Under the pieces are notes generated by a model. The model searched no databases, was not told the DNA's origin, and saw only the letters and a program-made list of their open reading frames with translations. The position numbers and the translations under genes were made by a program. A stretch of 64,000 bases of DNA, from assembly GCF_026241105.1 (NCBI RefSeq), contig NZ_JAPFFT010000014.1, forward strand, positions 51,010 to 115,009. Reading direction: 5' to 3'. Positions 1 to 8,401 of this stretch are shown piece by piece (within the stretch, counting starts at the first letter, position 1; each line of letters starts with the position of its first letter). Origin of the DNA: Arthrobacter rhizophilus (GTDB lineage Bacteria > Actinomycetota > Actinomycetes > Actinomycetales > Micrococcaceae).

Positions 1-578
1 TCGCTTACCTGCACGACCCAGACGACCATTGGAAGTCTGCCTCATCCACCGGCATGGCGGCACTGATCGAACTTCGGGAGCAGGGCGTTGTCCGGGCCAT
101 CGGAGCCGGCATGAACCAATCCCCGATGCTCACTGACTTTGTCAGGAATACCGACGTCGACGTCGTCATGGTCGCCGGCCGGTTCACGCTGCTGGACCAG
201 ACAGCCCTCGCGGATCTGCTACCGATCGCGCGAGAACGCGGAGTAGGAGTGGTCGCGGCGGCCATCTACAACTCCGGGCTTCTCAGCAGCCCTACCGTCG
301 ACAGCTCTGCACACTACGATTATGGCCAGGCATCCGGCGGCGTTCTTGACCGGGCCCGCAGAATCGGCGAAGTCTGTACCCGGCACGGCGTGAGCTTGCC
401 AGAAGCCGCCGTCCAATACCCGCTGCGTCACCCCTCAGTCGTGTCCGTGGTGACCGGGATGCGGGTGGCGGCGCATGTGCGGAGCACCGTGGATCGTTAC
501 CGGGCGCAAATCCCCGACTCGCTCTGGGAGGAACTTCACGAGAGCGGACTCGCTCCCGACCCTGCGCGCGTCGATTGA
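1..578 (+). CDS. Aldo/keto reductase, 3' part (5' end outside window)
   Basis: The reading frame is open from base 3 to the TGA at 576-578, so the gene begins upstream of the window. The visible ~191 residues match the C-terminal half of the AKR family that includes L-fucose / D-threo-aldose 1-dehydrogenases: a strand with GAGMNQSPML, then AGRFTLLDQTALADLLPIA, the AAIYNSGLLSS loop and the AAVQYPLRHPSVVSVVTGM segment near the cofactor site. These enzymes oxidise aldoses with NAD(P) in the cytoplasm. The catalytic Asp/Tyr/Lys/His region lies outside the window, so activity cannot be judged. An internal ATG at 54 is not the start, because conserved sequence continues upstream of it. Confidence 0.85.
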   Translation, partial: AYLHDPDDHWKSASSTGMAALIELREQGVVRAIGAGMNQSPMLTDFVRNTDVDVVMVAGRFTLLDQTALADLLPIARERGVGVVAAAIYNSGLLSSPTVDSSAHYDYGQASGGVLDRARRIGEVCTRHGVSLPEAAVQYPLRHPSVVSVVTGMRVAAHVRSTVDRYRAQIPDSLWEELHESGLAPDPARVD

Positions 579-1509
579 CAAAACCAAGCTGGAACAGGAG
601 CGCGTCGTTCCAGGACCAGTAGGCACGTCTTCGTCGTCGAATCGAAGTCGAAGGCCTATTTTGTGGCGCCCTCGGTGGTTGCGCCCGGTGAAGTCGCGAG
701 TGCTAGTTGTGCGATCGACGTCCTGCATCGGGCAGGGCAAGCCCCGGTGCACTTCAAAAAAGCGAAAGCGACGAATCTGTGGAGCAGGCAAACCGGCGGA
801 CCTCCGCGCACCACCTCAAATCTCACGATGACGAGGGTGTGCATTACATGCACTGTAAACACCACGAGGAGCCTCTTCTGTGGGTCAGCGACGCAGTACC
901 GTGGTGCCATCTTCAGGAAGTCGTGGAATGCTCCTGTCAGACAACGTAGGCCCAGCTCGTCATACCATCCCGGAGGCTGCCAGGCCCACTTCCCAGGGCT
1001 ACTGCCCCTTGCAATCCCGGTGTTACCCCACGGGGGAAAAGTCAGGGAAAGGTGTATGCGCTCTCTTCGGCTCCGCGAATGGTGCCAGCCTTTGACAGGC
1101 CCACCGGGGCCCATGCGCGCCGGTAGGAGTCCCAGGATTCCGGGCGGAGCCGGGGAGAGGCGACGCTGCCCACAACCGGGGACAATTCTGTCCGGGTTAG
1201 CCACCGCTACGACTGCCGAAGGGAGTTTTCCCGATGGCTCCCGGAGATCAAGCCCGTGGATAACCCGAATTGCCCCAATCGCGGACAGGGCCGGGGCGAG
1301 CAGTGTGCACTGCAACGGGGGAGCGGCTGCACGAGCTGCGTTCCAGGCAGCCGTGAGCAGCAACCCTGGGCGCAAGCCTCCCGGTCCCGGCGGACTAAGC
1401 GTCCATGCCCGGTACGGATCAACAATAAAAGCCCGTCATGAGCCGCGCCGGGGCCACATACACGGGACCCTCGTCGCGGCGCCGTCGTATTTGTCGTCCC
1501 GTTATCTGG
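579..1509. other. Gene-poor stretch, no supported gene
   Basis: Open frames here (for example 663-1631 plus and 656-1375 minus) overlap each other, lack a convincing ribosome-binding site and have Arg/Pro/Ser-rich translations typical of shadow frames in GC-rich DNA. No RNA gene or long repeat was seen. The stretch lies between the reductase and further debris, and is probably decayed DNA. Confidence 0.5.
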
Positions 1510-1674
1510 TTAGGCCGGCAGCAAGGTGCGGGTCAGGACACGCGCCGGAAGTGACCGGGCTTCACTTGGACGGATGGGTAAGACCAGCTGGGCATGGGTG
1601 CTGCCGACAGCCTCGTCGAGCAGTTCGTTGATTGAGCTTTGCCCTTCCAGCTCCCCGGATGCGTCCCTTTCCAT
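1510..1674 (-). pseudogene. Small ORF, possibly the C-terminal remnant of a LacI-type regulator
   Basis: ATG at 1674 to TAA at 1510 gives 54 residues. The stretch SSINELLDEAVGSTHAQLVL followed by PIR resembles the end of LacI-family regulators, where a helix is followed by a VLPTR-like strand. The tail after that is unlike the family, as expected after a frameshift. No DNA-binding domain is present. The resemblance is weak; it could also be a chance frame. Confidence 0.25.
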
Positions 1675-1870
1675 GCTTGAACCCTAACCACGACCGAACA
1701 GTCACGGATCCAAGGACACGCGGCGCGGGGAAGTAGCAGAGGATGCGGCGTCGGAACTGGAACTAGGCCGTGGGTACCCGGGACCCACGTCAGCAGTGAC
1801 TACGTTTACGCGACATTGCTTGCACATCCGCAGGACGGCATTGCCCGAATCCGATCGTTTGGAAGCGGCG

Positions 1871-1920
1871 CCGGGCTCCTAACCCGAGGAATCCGGGAGG
1901 TTCGAGTCCTCGGTTCCGCC
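1871..1920 (+). other. tRNA-like 3' fragment with an Arg(CCT)-type anticodon loop
   Basis: The segment holds CGGG-CTCCTAA-CCCG, an anticodon hairpin whose loop matches tRNA-Arg(CCT), then a T-arm-like GAGG-TTCGAGT-CCTC and TTCCGCC. No D-arm or matching 5' acceptor strand lies upstream, the T stem has one mismatch and the variable region is too long. It is therefore not a working tRNA; it may be a degraded attachment-site remnant. Compare the better-preserved fragment at 40083-40125. Confidence 0.3.
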
Positions 1921-2000
1921 GAAGACGTTGCTTGGCAGCGATCCGCTGAGTCGCATGATGTTACCTTGCTGACCCAATCGGCAACCACAGTGGGTCCGTC

Positions 2001-2201
2001 GTGCGGCTCTCCCTCGAAGACGAGGCTTGGCCACCCCGTCACGACTACTTCCTTTACGAACTCGGTCTCCGCGACGTCGCCGCCGTTGACCTTCACGTTC
2101 GAGGCGGACAACAGCTACGCGCGGCGCTGCAGCATGCCGCCATTTCGGCGATTGGGAACCGGACCCCGACCGGGCGGGCGCTGCTCCACGGCACCGCCTG
2201 A
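2001..2201 (+). other. Unrecognised 66-codon open frame
   Basis: GTG at 2001 to TGA at 2201. The translation (LEDEAWPPRHDYFLYELGLR and onward, ending in an Ala-rich helix) looks more protein-like than its neighbours, but there is no clear ribosome-binding site and no family was recognised. It may be a fragment of a decayed gene. It is listed so that the gap is described, not as a confident gene. Confidence 0.15.
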
Positions 2202-2234
2202 TCGTGGTGACGTGGAGCAGCATCTTTTTGCCCC

Positions 2235-5200
2235 CTAACCGATCGTGAGGCCCGAGAGGGTGTTCACGGCGAATGTGGACGGATCGTGCGACGTGGCGAA
2301 CGCGCCAGCATCCTGGTTGGTGGAACCTCCTGGCAGGGTCAGGGCCGCACCGACCGCGGTGAAAGTGATGCCGTCCGTCGAGTAGTAGCCGGTGACCTGG
2401 CTCCCGGACCGAGTGAGGCGGACCCAGATCGGAGCGTTCGTGGCAACGTTGATCTGCTGCTGGGAGTCGACATAACCGTTACCGTCGGAATCCCACTCCA
2501 GGACGACGCCGTTGCCCGGCGTGACCGCAAGAATGGCGTATCCGGTGGAAGAGCCGGGTTGAGAGATGCTGTTCCGGATCATGACGCCGGCCTTCGCCCA
2601 CGCGTTCGAATCGGTCTGAGCGGAGACCTTGACTGTGACTGATTTGCCCGATGACATGGAGCCCGGCTGGTAGAGCGCGGCATACGCGTCGTCGTGCTGG
2701 TTCCCTCCCTGCCAGATATCCGTGCCGTTTCCGCCGATCGAGATCGTGCTGCCGTTCTGAGACACACTGGCGGAACGTGTGGCGAAGGTCGAGAGACCGG
2801 CAGCCACATTGGTGGTGATCTGGAGGTGGTCGACGAAGTTCGTCTGCGCCTGAGTCGTGTCGTGCGAGGTGGTGAAGATGCCGCCACCCTGGGTCGCTGC
2901 GATCCCGGGAAGAGTCACCGCAGTCCCGAGCTGGGCATAGGTGGTTCCGTCGAAGGAGTAGTACGCCGAGATCTGGCTTCCCGAGCGGGTCAGACGAAGC
3001 CAGACCGGCCGCGACGTATCTAGGACAACCTTCGACTCACTGTCAACATAGCCGTCACCGTTGGAGTCCCACTCGAAGACAAGGCCGTTCTTCGGCGTCA
3101 CCGCCATGATCGCGTATCCGGCCGACTGTCCTGGCTGGGCGATGTTGTTGCGGATCATCACGCCGGTCTTGGCCCAAGGGTTGGTATCGTTCTGCGAGTT
3201 CACCCGCGCCGTCACGGAGGTGCCGGAGCTTACGGCCGCCGCTTGGTAAATGGCGCCGTAGGCGTCGTTGTTCTGCGACCCTCCCTTCCAGACATCCGCT
3301 GCCGCGGCCGAGAGGGCGAAGCCGCCGTCGACTTGGTTGAAGTAGCTACTGTTCGCGGAGGTGGCTGTCGTGGAGAATGGCGCCGAGACGCTCCCGCTCG
3401 TCGAGCCGCACGATGCATACGTTCCGGACGAGGAGTAGTTCGCGTTGAGCGTGGTTCGCAAGGCCGGGGCCACACCTGCTTCGCAGATGATCGTCTGGGC
3501 AGCCGCGGGCCACGCGGTTCCGGTGACGGTGTGGTCATTGGTGATCGTGTTATGGAAGGTGGCACTCCCGCTCCAGTCGCCGGCGACGTTGCCCGAATTG
3601 TGGTACGTGTTATCGAGGACGTTGTCCTTGGTGTTGTTGAACCCCGTGTTCGCGAATATCCAATCTCCTGCGTCCTGAACCACGTTATTAGTCAAGAACA
3701 TGAATCGTGAGCCTTCGTCGAGATACAGTCCTCTCGTGCCTCCAAGGTCGTAGATGTAGTTGTTCCTATACACCGTTCCCGGGCTGGCTGACAGGTTGTA
3801 GATGGACCCGCCGTCGTGGAGCTTCGTCTTGGTGTGATGGACCATGTTGTAGCCGACCACGTTGTTCGCAAGGGTGGTCTGTGTCCAATACTTGGGGTTG
3901 TACTGGTAGTAACCACGACCGTCATAGTCCGGGGATCCGCCAGCGTCGTTGATTCCCCAGCCCCAGCCGGTGTCGATTGCGTCGTAGGGAACGTTGGTGA
4001 CCTCGTTGTGGAGGATCCGTGCGTTGGTCACGTAGGTAGTAAGGATGCCGGACGCGTCTTTGTAGTCGGTGCCGACAGTGGAGATGGAGTTGTTTTGGAT
4101 GAGGATGTTCTGATCGAGCATCCTTTGGTCGCTTGGATGATGTGCATCCGCCGCGATACCACCGGCGACGACAGCGCTGCCCGAGATGTTTGTATAGGTG
4201 TTGCCCAAGACATTGATGTCACTTGCCCCCAGGCCGACACCCGTTGCGTGTGCGTTCGCATCCATACCGATACCGAGAGCCGTCTGCCCGAGGTCATTGA
4301 AGGTGTTTCCCGTAAAGGTCACGTTGTTGGCTGCGGACACCTGGATGGCGGCGGGTATCTGGCTCCACGTGGTGCGCCCCCGTTCAAATGTCGCGCAACC
4401 GCGGCTGCAGGAGGTGAATGCATCGGCCGGACGGTAGCTGAACTCGCCGGTGCTGAATGTTCCGTTTTGCTGGTCTGCGTACCCGTTCGCTGACGACGGC
4501 GCTAGCCATGAGGTGCCTTCGAACCGAATTCCCTGGAAGACGAGGTGATTGACGGGTGCCGCATACGTCCCGCCGATGTTGACCAGCGACTGGAGACGCG
4601 GCAGTTCCACGTTAAGCGAGCTGGGGTTCACACCGCTGGCGGGCTTGTAATAGAGCTTTCCGGCGGTCGGGTCGATGAACCACTGCCCCTCCGTCTGCAG
4701 GAAGCTCAGTGAGTTCTCGAGCGTCAGAACCTCCGGCGCGAAGGAGTCCTGAAGGGTGTCCCACCCCCAGGTGTTGTTGTTCCAGGCTGGCTGCGTCATC
4801 GTGACGGTGGTGCCGCTGATGCTGGACACCGGCGAATACCGGTCGGTCCACGTTCCGAGGCCCTGTAGTTCGATGCGGTTCTGCTGAGGCAGTCCGCTCA
4901 GGTAGTTGAGCGCCGAGTTGTTGATCGTCAATCCGGTGGCCGTAATCGTGACATCGGTAGAGGCAATGGGTATGGATGCTCGGCTCGCGGGCGAGCCGTT
5001 GACGTAGAGCTGGCGCGTGTCGACACCAACCAGGGTGTCGGCGACATAGATGTTGGACGCGGAGTTGTAGACCGACCATCCGGTGACCGCCGTCGATCCG
5101 GTGAGAAGGGGTTGCGCTCCCGGCGCAGCAGCCCAGGTGACCGTACTCGAGGCTTGTCCGCCGTCGGCGGCTCCGAACGTCAGCGGACTGGTCAAGCGGT

Positions 5201-5447
5201 AGGTTCCGCTTGCAAGAAGAACCGTGATGTCTCCGGTAGGAGCTGTCTCAAAATTCCGCACGACGGTCTGAGCCTGCGGGATGGTGCAGGGAGATGCGCT
5301 GGAGCACGTCGTCCCGGATCCTGTTGGCGACACGTAGATGGTAGTGAGAGATGGTACCGCTACTGCTGCGGGGGCGGGCGTCAGCGTTAAGCCCGCGACG
5401 GTAGCGGAGAGCATCGCGATTGCGACTAGGGGTCTTGCCAGCTTCAT
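2235..5447 (-). CDS. Secreted right-handed beta-helix polysaccharide enzyme (GH141-like) with two C-terminal concanavalin-like modules
   Basis: The ATG at 5447 follows AAAGGGACC and begins a Sec signal peptide (basic MKLARP, hydrophobic core, cleavage near residue 30), so this start is preferred to in-frame codons further upstream. The 1070-residue protein has an N-terminal segment with IYVSPTGSG and CTIPQAQTVV, a beta-sandwich-like insert, then many parallel beta-helix turns rich in NN and GI motifs (about 370-690). Two homologous ~180-residue modules follow (about 713-894 and 895-1070), each with DAY, WAK.GVMIRN, EWDS.G.GYVDS and WVRLTRSGSQ; they resemble DUF1349/concanavalin-like carbohydrate-binding modules. 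The beta-helix architecture fits GH141 (fucosidase/xylanase) or related lyases; the substrate is unknown. It lies next to the arabinose module, so plant cell-wall polysaccharide is plausible but inferred. Confidence 0.8.
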   Translation of the reverse strand: MKLARPLVAIAMLSATVAGLTLTPAPAAVAVPSLTTIYVSPTGSGTTCSSASPCTIPQAQTVVRNFETAPTGDITVLLASGTYRLTSPLTFGAADGGQASSTVTWAAAPGAQPLLTGSTAVTGWSVYNSASNIYVADTLVGVDTRQLYVNGSPASRASIPIASTDVTITATGLTINNSALNYLSGLPQQNRIELQGLGTWTDRYSPVSSISGTTVTMTQPAWNNNTWGWDTLQDSFAPEVLTLENSLSFLQTEGQWFIDPTAGKLYYKPASGVNPSSLNVELPRLQSLVNIGGTYAAPVNHLVFQGIRFEGTSWLAPSSANGYADQQNGTFSTGEFSYRPADAFTSCSRGCATFERGRTTWSQIPAAIQVSAANNVTFTGNTFNDLGQTALGIGMDANAHATGVGLGASDINVLGNTYTNISGSAVVAGGIAADAHHPSDQRMLDQNILIQNNSISTVGTDYKDASGILTTYVTNARILHNEVTNVPYDAIDTGWGWGINDAGGSPDYDGRGYYQYNPKYWTQTTLANNVVGYNMVHHTKTKLHDGGSIYNLSASPGTVYRNNYIYDLGGTRGLYLDEGSRFMFLTNNVVQDAGDWIFANTGFNNTKDNVLDNTYHNSGNVAGDWSGSATFHNTITNDHTVTGTAWPAAAQTIICEAGVAPALRTTLNANYSSSGTYASCGSTSGSVSAPFSTTATSANSSYFNQVDGGFALSAAAADVWKGGSQNNDAYGAIYQAAAVSSGTSVTARVNSQNDTNPWAKTGVMIRNNIAQPGQSAGYAIMAVTPKNGLVFEWDSNGDGYVDSESKVVLDTSRPVWLRLTRSGSQISAYYSFDGTTYAQLGTAVTLPGIAATQGGGIFTTSHDTTQAQTNFVDHLQITTNVAAGLSTFATRSASVSQNGSTISIGGNGTDIWQGGNQHDDAYAALYQPGSMSSGKSVTVKVSAQTDSNAWAKAGVMIRNSISQPGSSTGYAILAVTPGNGVVLEWDSDGNGYVDSQQQINVATNAPIWVRLTRSGSQVTGYYSTDGITFTAVGAALTLPGGSTNQDAGAFATSHDPSTFAVNTLSGLTIG

Positions 5448-5669
5448 TGGTGGTCCCTTTGCGTGGTTGGGCCGTCCGTGCCGTCGTGAGTAACTTTGAT
5501 CCCGGCTGAAAGAGGGACGGGTCATTAGGGCGATGACCGTTAGAGCATACGTCATACCTATGTTGTTTGACCATGGTTGGACGCACAAGTATTCTGTCGG
5601 CCAGCCCGGCTCGCCGACATTCTTATCTGGATGCACAAAAGGGAACTGGCTCGGGTCTGATTCGAACCG

Positions 5670-5999
5670 TTGGTTTGCGAGTTCGACCACCGCTGCGGAC
5701 GCGGGCGGCCGCGGACCCCGAACCTATATGAGAAGAACGGCTACCACGATTACGTACTTGTCTCTGGCGGCACTGCCGTGGACTCGTATGACGTGCTCCT
5801 CTTCGAAGACGGCGCCCAACTCACATACCTGCTCGGGCCGACACCGGATACCGCGTACCGGGATGCGTTCCGCGTTCTGGAAGAGGAGTCTCCGTCCGCG
5901 GTCCACTCACGCACGGCCATGACGCATTTCGAAGGGGGCCGATACCGCGACGCCGTTCTCTCCGCACGGCTCGCGCTCGAGATGGCCTGCGGCGGTTGT
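5670..5999 (+). pseudogene. Orphan coding fragment, family not recognised
   Basis: From about 5690 the plus frame reads like real protein: GYHDYVLVSGGTAVDSYDVL, LTYLLGPTPDTAYRDAF and HFEGGRYRDAVLSARLALEM. The last piece looks like a HEPN-type helix, but this is only an impression. The frame turns into low-quality sequence after about 6000, where transposase debris begins, and no ribosome-binding site precedes it. The likely explanation is a broken gene truncated by the adjacent insertion. Confidence 0.3.
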
Positions 6000-6069
6000 G
6001 GAGCAGAGCGTCGTCTCGCTCGGGCACCCCAGGATATTGCCACAGCCGGCGACGCCCCTTTCGCGAAGC

Positions 6070-6211
6070 GCATCTCGCGTACTTCGACCGGCCGGCACCA
6101 GCAATGGGCCCACGGAAGCACTCAATGGCAGACTCGAACACCTCCGCGGCTCCGCCCTCGGCTTCCGCAACCTAGCCAACTACATCGCCCGATCACTCCT
6201 CGAGACCGGCG
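6070..6211 (+). mobile_element. ISL3-family transposase remnant (C-terminal end)
   Basis: The translation contains TSNGPTEALNGRLEHLRGSA followed by LGFRNLANYIARSLLETG, the hallmark C-terminus of ISL3-family transposases. The conserved AYFDRP that should precede it sits in a neighbouring frame, so there is also a frameshift near 6095. The N-terminal zinc-finger and DDE core are absent. The remnant stops where the truncated GntR gene begins. Confidence 0.75.
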
Positions 6212-6757
6212 TCAAGGGGCCCGCTCCGCGAAGCCCTTCAGCGACTCTGCCAGGAAGGGATCCTGGTCAGCCATCGCAACCGGGGAGTGTTCGTCCTCGA
6301 ACTTGCGATCCAGGATATTAGGGAGATCTACGCCGTCCGCGAGGCCGTGGAATCAACTGCCGCCGACGCATTGCTGGATGCCGGGTCTAAGCGGGTCAAG
6401 GATACCTGTCAGGTCTTGAAGAAAATCGTCCGGGACATGGCGAAGCAGGTTGCTCTATCCGACTGGCAGGCGATTGCAAGATTGGACATGGATTTCCATA
6501 CGACATTCGTCGCCGGCGCAGGCAACACACGCCTCATCCGGATTTACCAGACCCTCGCCGCCGAATCCAGGATGTGTATTCTCAACCTGGAAGTCTCCTA
6601 CCCTCGAATTGACGTCCTGGTAGAGGAACATCAGAACATTCTTGACCTGCTCGAGGCTGGCGACCGAGAGGAACTTCATAAAGCCATCAAACGGCATATG
6701 CAAAAGGCCGTTGAGGACCTCACCGCATCAAGTGAGGAGACGCACATCGCCAACTAG
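6212..6757 (+). pseudogene. GntR/FadR-type (FCD) regulator missing its 5' end
   Basis: The frame from 6218 reads GPLREALQRLCQEGILVSHR and then NRGVFV, the second half of a GntR winged helix. A full all-alpha FCD ligand-binding domain follows (YAVREAVESTAADALL, DMDFHTTFVAGAGNTRLI, HQNILDLLEAGD, KRHMQKAVEDL) to the TAG at 6755-6757. The start and first HTH helices are missing, exactly where ISL3 sequence ends at about 6211. An internal GTG at 6287 would give only the FCD domain. FCD regulators usually sense organic or sugar acids. Most likely non-functional as a DNA-binding protein. Confidence 0.75.
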
Positions 6758-6960
6758 GCAGGTCCAACGCCCGACGAATCCAGCACCAGGTTGACCGCCG
6801 GCGTCTCCGTGATCCACTTGGTGCACGACACCGTCCGTCTGGCCTCGAGCAGGACTGGCACGCACGACGACGGGCCTCCCGCCGCTACTCAGAGACGCCG
6901 CAAGGCTTGGATCAGGATCATTTTTTGTAGGCCTCGCACCGGTGGGCGACGCACACGCGG

Positions 6961-7115
6961 AGCGGGGCCAGCAGCCGGGAGAGGATCGTGCCTCCCCGGA
7001 TCCTGTCGGCCATCATTGAGTTCGTCTACGGCGATCTGTCCAGAAACCCGCAGTCGTTGATCTCCTCGGGCATGCGGAGCTTTCCTTCCTTGCTGTCCGA
7101 TGTGGACGCGGACTG
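6961..7115 (+). pseudogene. RelE/ParE-like toxin remnant
   Basis: Bases about 6988-7056 encode RIVPPRILSAIIEFVYGDLS plus RNPQ, closely resembling the first helices of RelE-family mRNA interferases, where PPRIL..I.EF..G.L..NP is followed by RVGKPL. That continuation and the catalytic C-terminus are absent: the frame runs into unrelated sequence and a TGA at 7113-7115. No antitoxin gene was seen. Confidence 0.4.
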
Positions 7116-7122
7116 ATTGGAG

Positions 7123-7332
7123 TCAGCGACAGAGTTCGCGGGTGATTCCGAAGGGAACCTGTTCGGAAAGTTCCGCCGTGTAGTGGCCTGGCCGGTGACG
7201 GGTGATAAGGATCCCGCGCGTCCTTTCTCGCAGGGCAGTCTCCTGCAGGTGCTGGACGGCGGCGGCGAGTTGATCGTCGAGGGCGTGCCGGCTTTTCACT
7301 TGGATATCGATGCGATCGGTGAGGTTGAACAT
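7123..7332 (-). CDS. Small conserved-type hypothetical protein (69 aa)
   Basis: ATG at 7332 to TGA at 7123. The protein (FNLTDRIDIQV, AAAVQHLQETALRERTRGIL, ITRHRPGHYTAELSEQVPFG, ITREL) has the pattern of small actinobacterial proteins with a strand-helix-strand core and a GIL.TRH.PG.YT motif. Function is unknown. There is only a weak purine-rich ribosome-binding site (GAAAGACG). It is isolated between the RelE remnant and the aldose epimerase gene and has no signal peptide or membrane segment. No better frame competes on either strand. Confidence 0.5.
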   Translation of the reverse strand: MFNLTDRIDIQVKSRHALDDQLAAAVQHLQETALRERTRGILITRHRPGHYTAELSEQVPFGITRELCR

Positions 7333-7498
7333 GGAGACGTCTTTCTTGGTGTTGGGTTCAGTTTTTCCGCGGCTTTGCGTTTGCTGAGCCAGCGTCCGCC
7401 GGGATTTGGCTTGATAGGCGTGTCAACTCGCCCGGCGGCTGGGCAAGCGCTTGGTTTCGGTGCATCAGACCTGAACGGGGTTACGGGCACTCGTGCTG

Positions 7499-8401
7499 TC
7501 AGTCGGCGAAGATGCTCCACTGTGCTTCGTGGACGGAGCCTGGTTCAAGTTGGATCAGGTCCTGGCCGCTGTTGAAGGCATCGGGTGGGCAGGTCATCGG
7601 TTCCACGGCGAGTCCGAGCCGGTTGGGCAGGGGTGCGGGCTTGTCCGCGGTGTGGATCTGCACCCAGGGACAGCTCCGGTCCCATGACATGCCGGCACCC
7701 GTTCCCGAGGGGTCGCGGACGATCAGCTGGGCGCGGCCGTCGTCGTCGTGCGCGATGTCCGTGAACGCATGGTCGATTTCCGTGGCGCCAATGGTGCGCG
7801 GTGCCCGGAAGTCGAACTCGCGGTCCGCCACGGGGAGCATGCCGAGGGGCAGCAGCCGATCGGCGGTGACCTTCAGGAAGGATCCGGCGTGCAGTTCAAG
7901 GAGCCATTCGTCCAGCGGCGCCGGGCCTGCCAACAGGTAGGGGTGCGGGCACACGCCGTAGGGCGCGGTCCGTTCTCCCAGGTTTCGGGCCGTCACCGTG
8001 GTGTGCAGTCCTTCCGCATCCAGCCGGTAGTCCAGCTGCAGCGCGAGCCGGAACGGATACCCTGCGCTGTCGCCCAGTTCGCAGGACAGTCTGAGGCTAT
8101 CGGTACTGCCCGCCTGGAATGTCCAGAGCTGGTCGAACACGAGTCCGTGCAATGCCGTCCGCCGCGCTGGCTCGTTGAGCGGAAGATGCAGGACCGCGCC
8201 GTCGTGACGGTAGCTTCCGTCCGCGATCCGGTTGGGCCAGGGCGCTGCGATGATGCCCCGGTAGTCGGGGATGGGCGCCTTGGCGTCGAACGGGACCACC
8301 AGGTCCCGGCCCTGGAAGGTGAGCTGCCGCAGGGCACCGCCCCGTTGGACGATTGAGGCGGTGTAGTCCCCGGAGACCAGCCGGAATGCTTCGCCGTTCA
8401 C
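7499..8401 (-). CDS. Aldose 1-epimerase (mutarotase) of the arabinose operon
   Basis: This GalM-like enzyme interconverts alpha and beta anomers of free sugar, here presumably L-arabinose, in the cytoplasm. The family signature residues are His85 (HGLVF), His153 (CPHPYL) and Glu267 ([14 protein letters not shown]), the last being the usual catalytic base. The GTG at 8401 overlaps the araA stop (GTGA, 8398-8401), giving 300 residues, the usual mutarotase length. The frame stays open upstream, but that extension is Arg/His-rich araA antiparallel-frame sequence and is not homologous. It is translationally coupled as the last gene of araB-araD-araA-epimerase. Confidence 0.9.
   Translation of the reverse strand: MNGEAFRLVSGDYTASIVQRGGALRQLTFQGRDLVVPFDAKAPIPDYRGIIAAPWPNRIADGSYRHDGAVLHLPLNEPARRTALHGLVFDQLWTFQAGSTDSLRLSCELGDSAGYPFRLALQLDYRLDAEGLHTTVTARNLGERTAPYGVCPHPYLLAGPAPLDEWLLELHAGSFLKVTADRLLPLGMLPVADREFDFRAPRTIGATEIDHAFTDIAHDDDGRAQLIVRDPSGTGAGMSWDRSCPWVQIHTADKPAPLPNRLGLAVEPMTCPPDAFNSGQDLIQLEPGSVHEAQWSIFAD

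Noticed and set aside
663..1631. 322-codon plus-strand open frame in the gene-poor left end
   Set aside because: No start signal, Arg/Pro/Gly-rich, overlapped by an equally long minus frame; no family resemblance.
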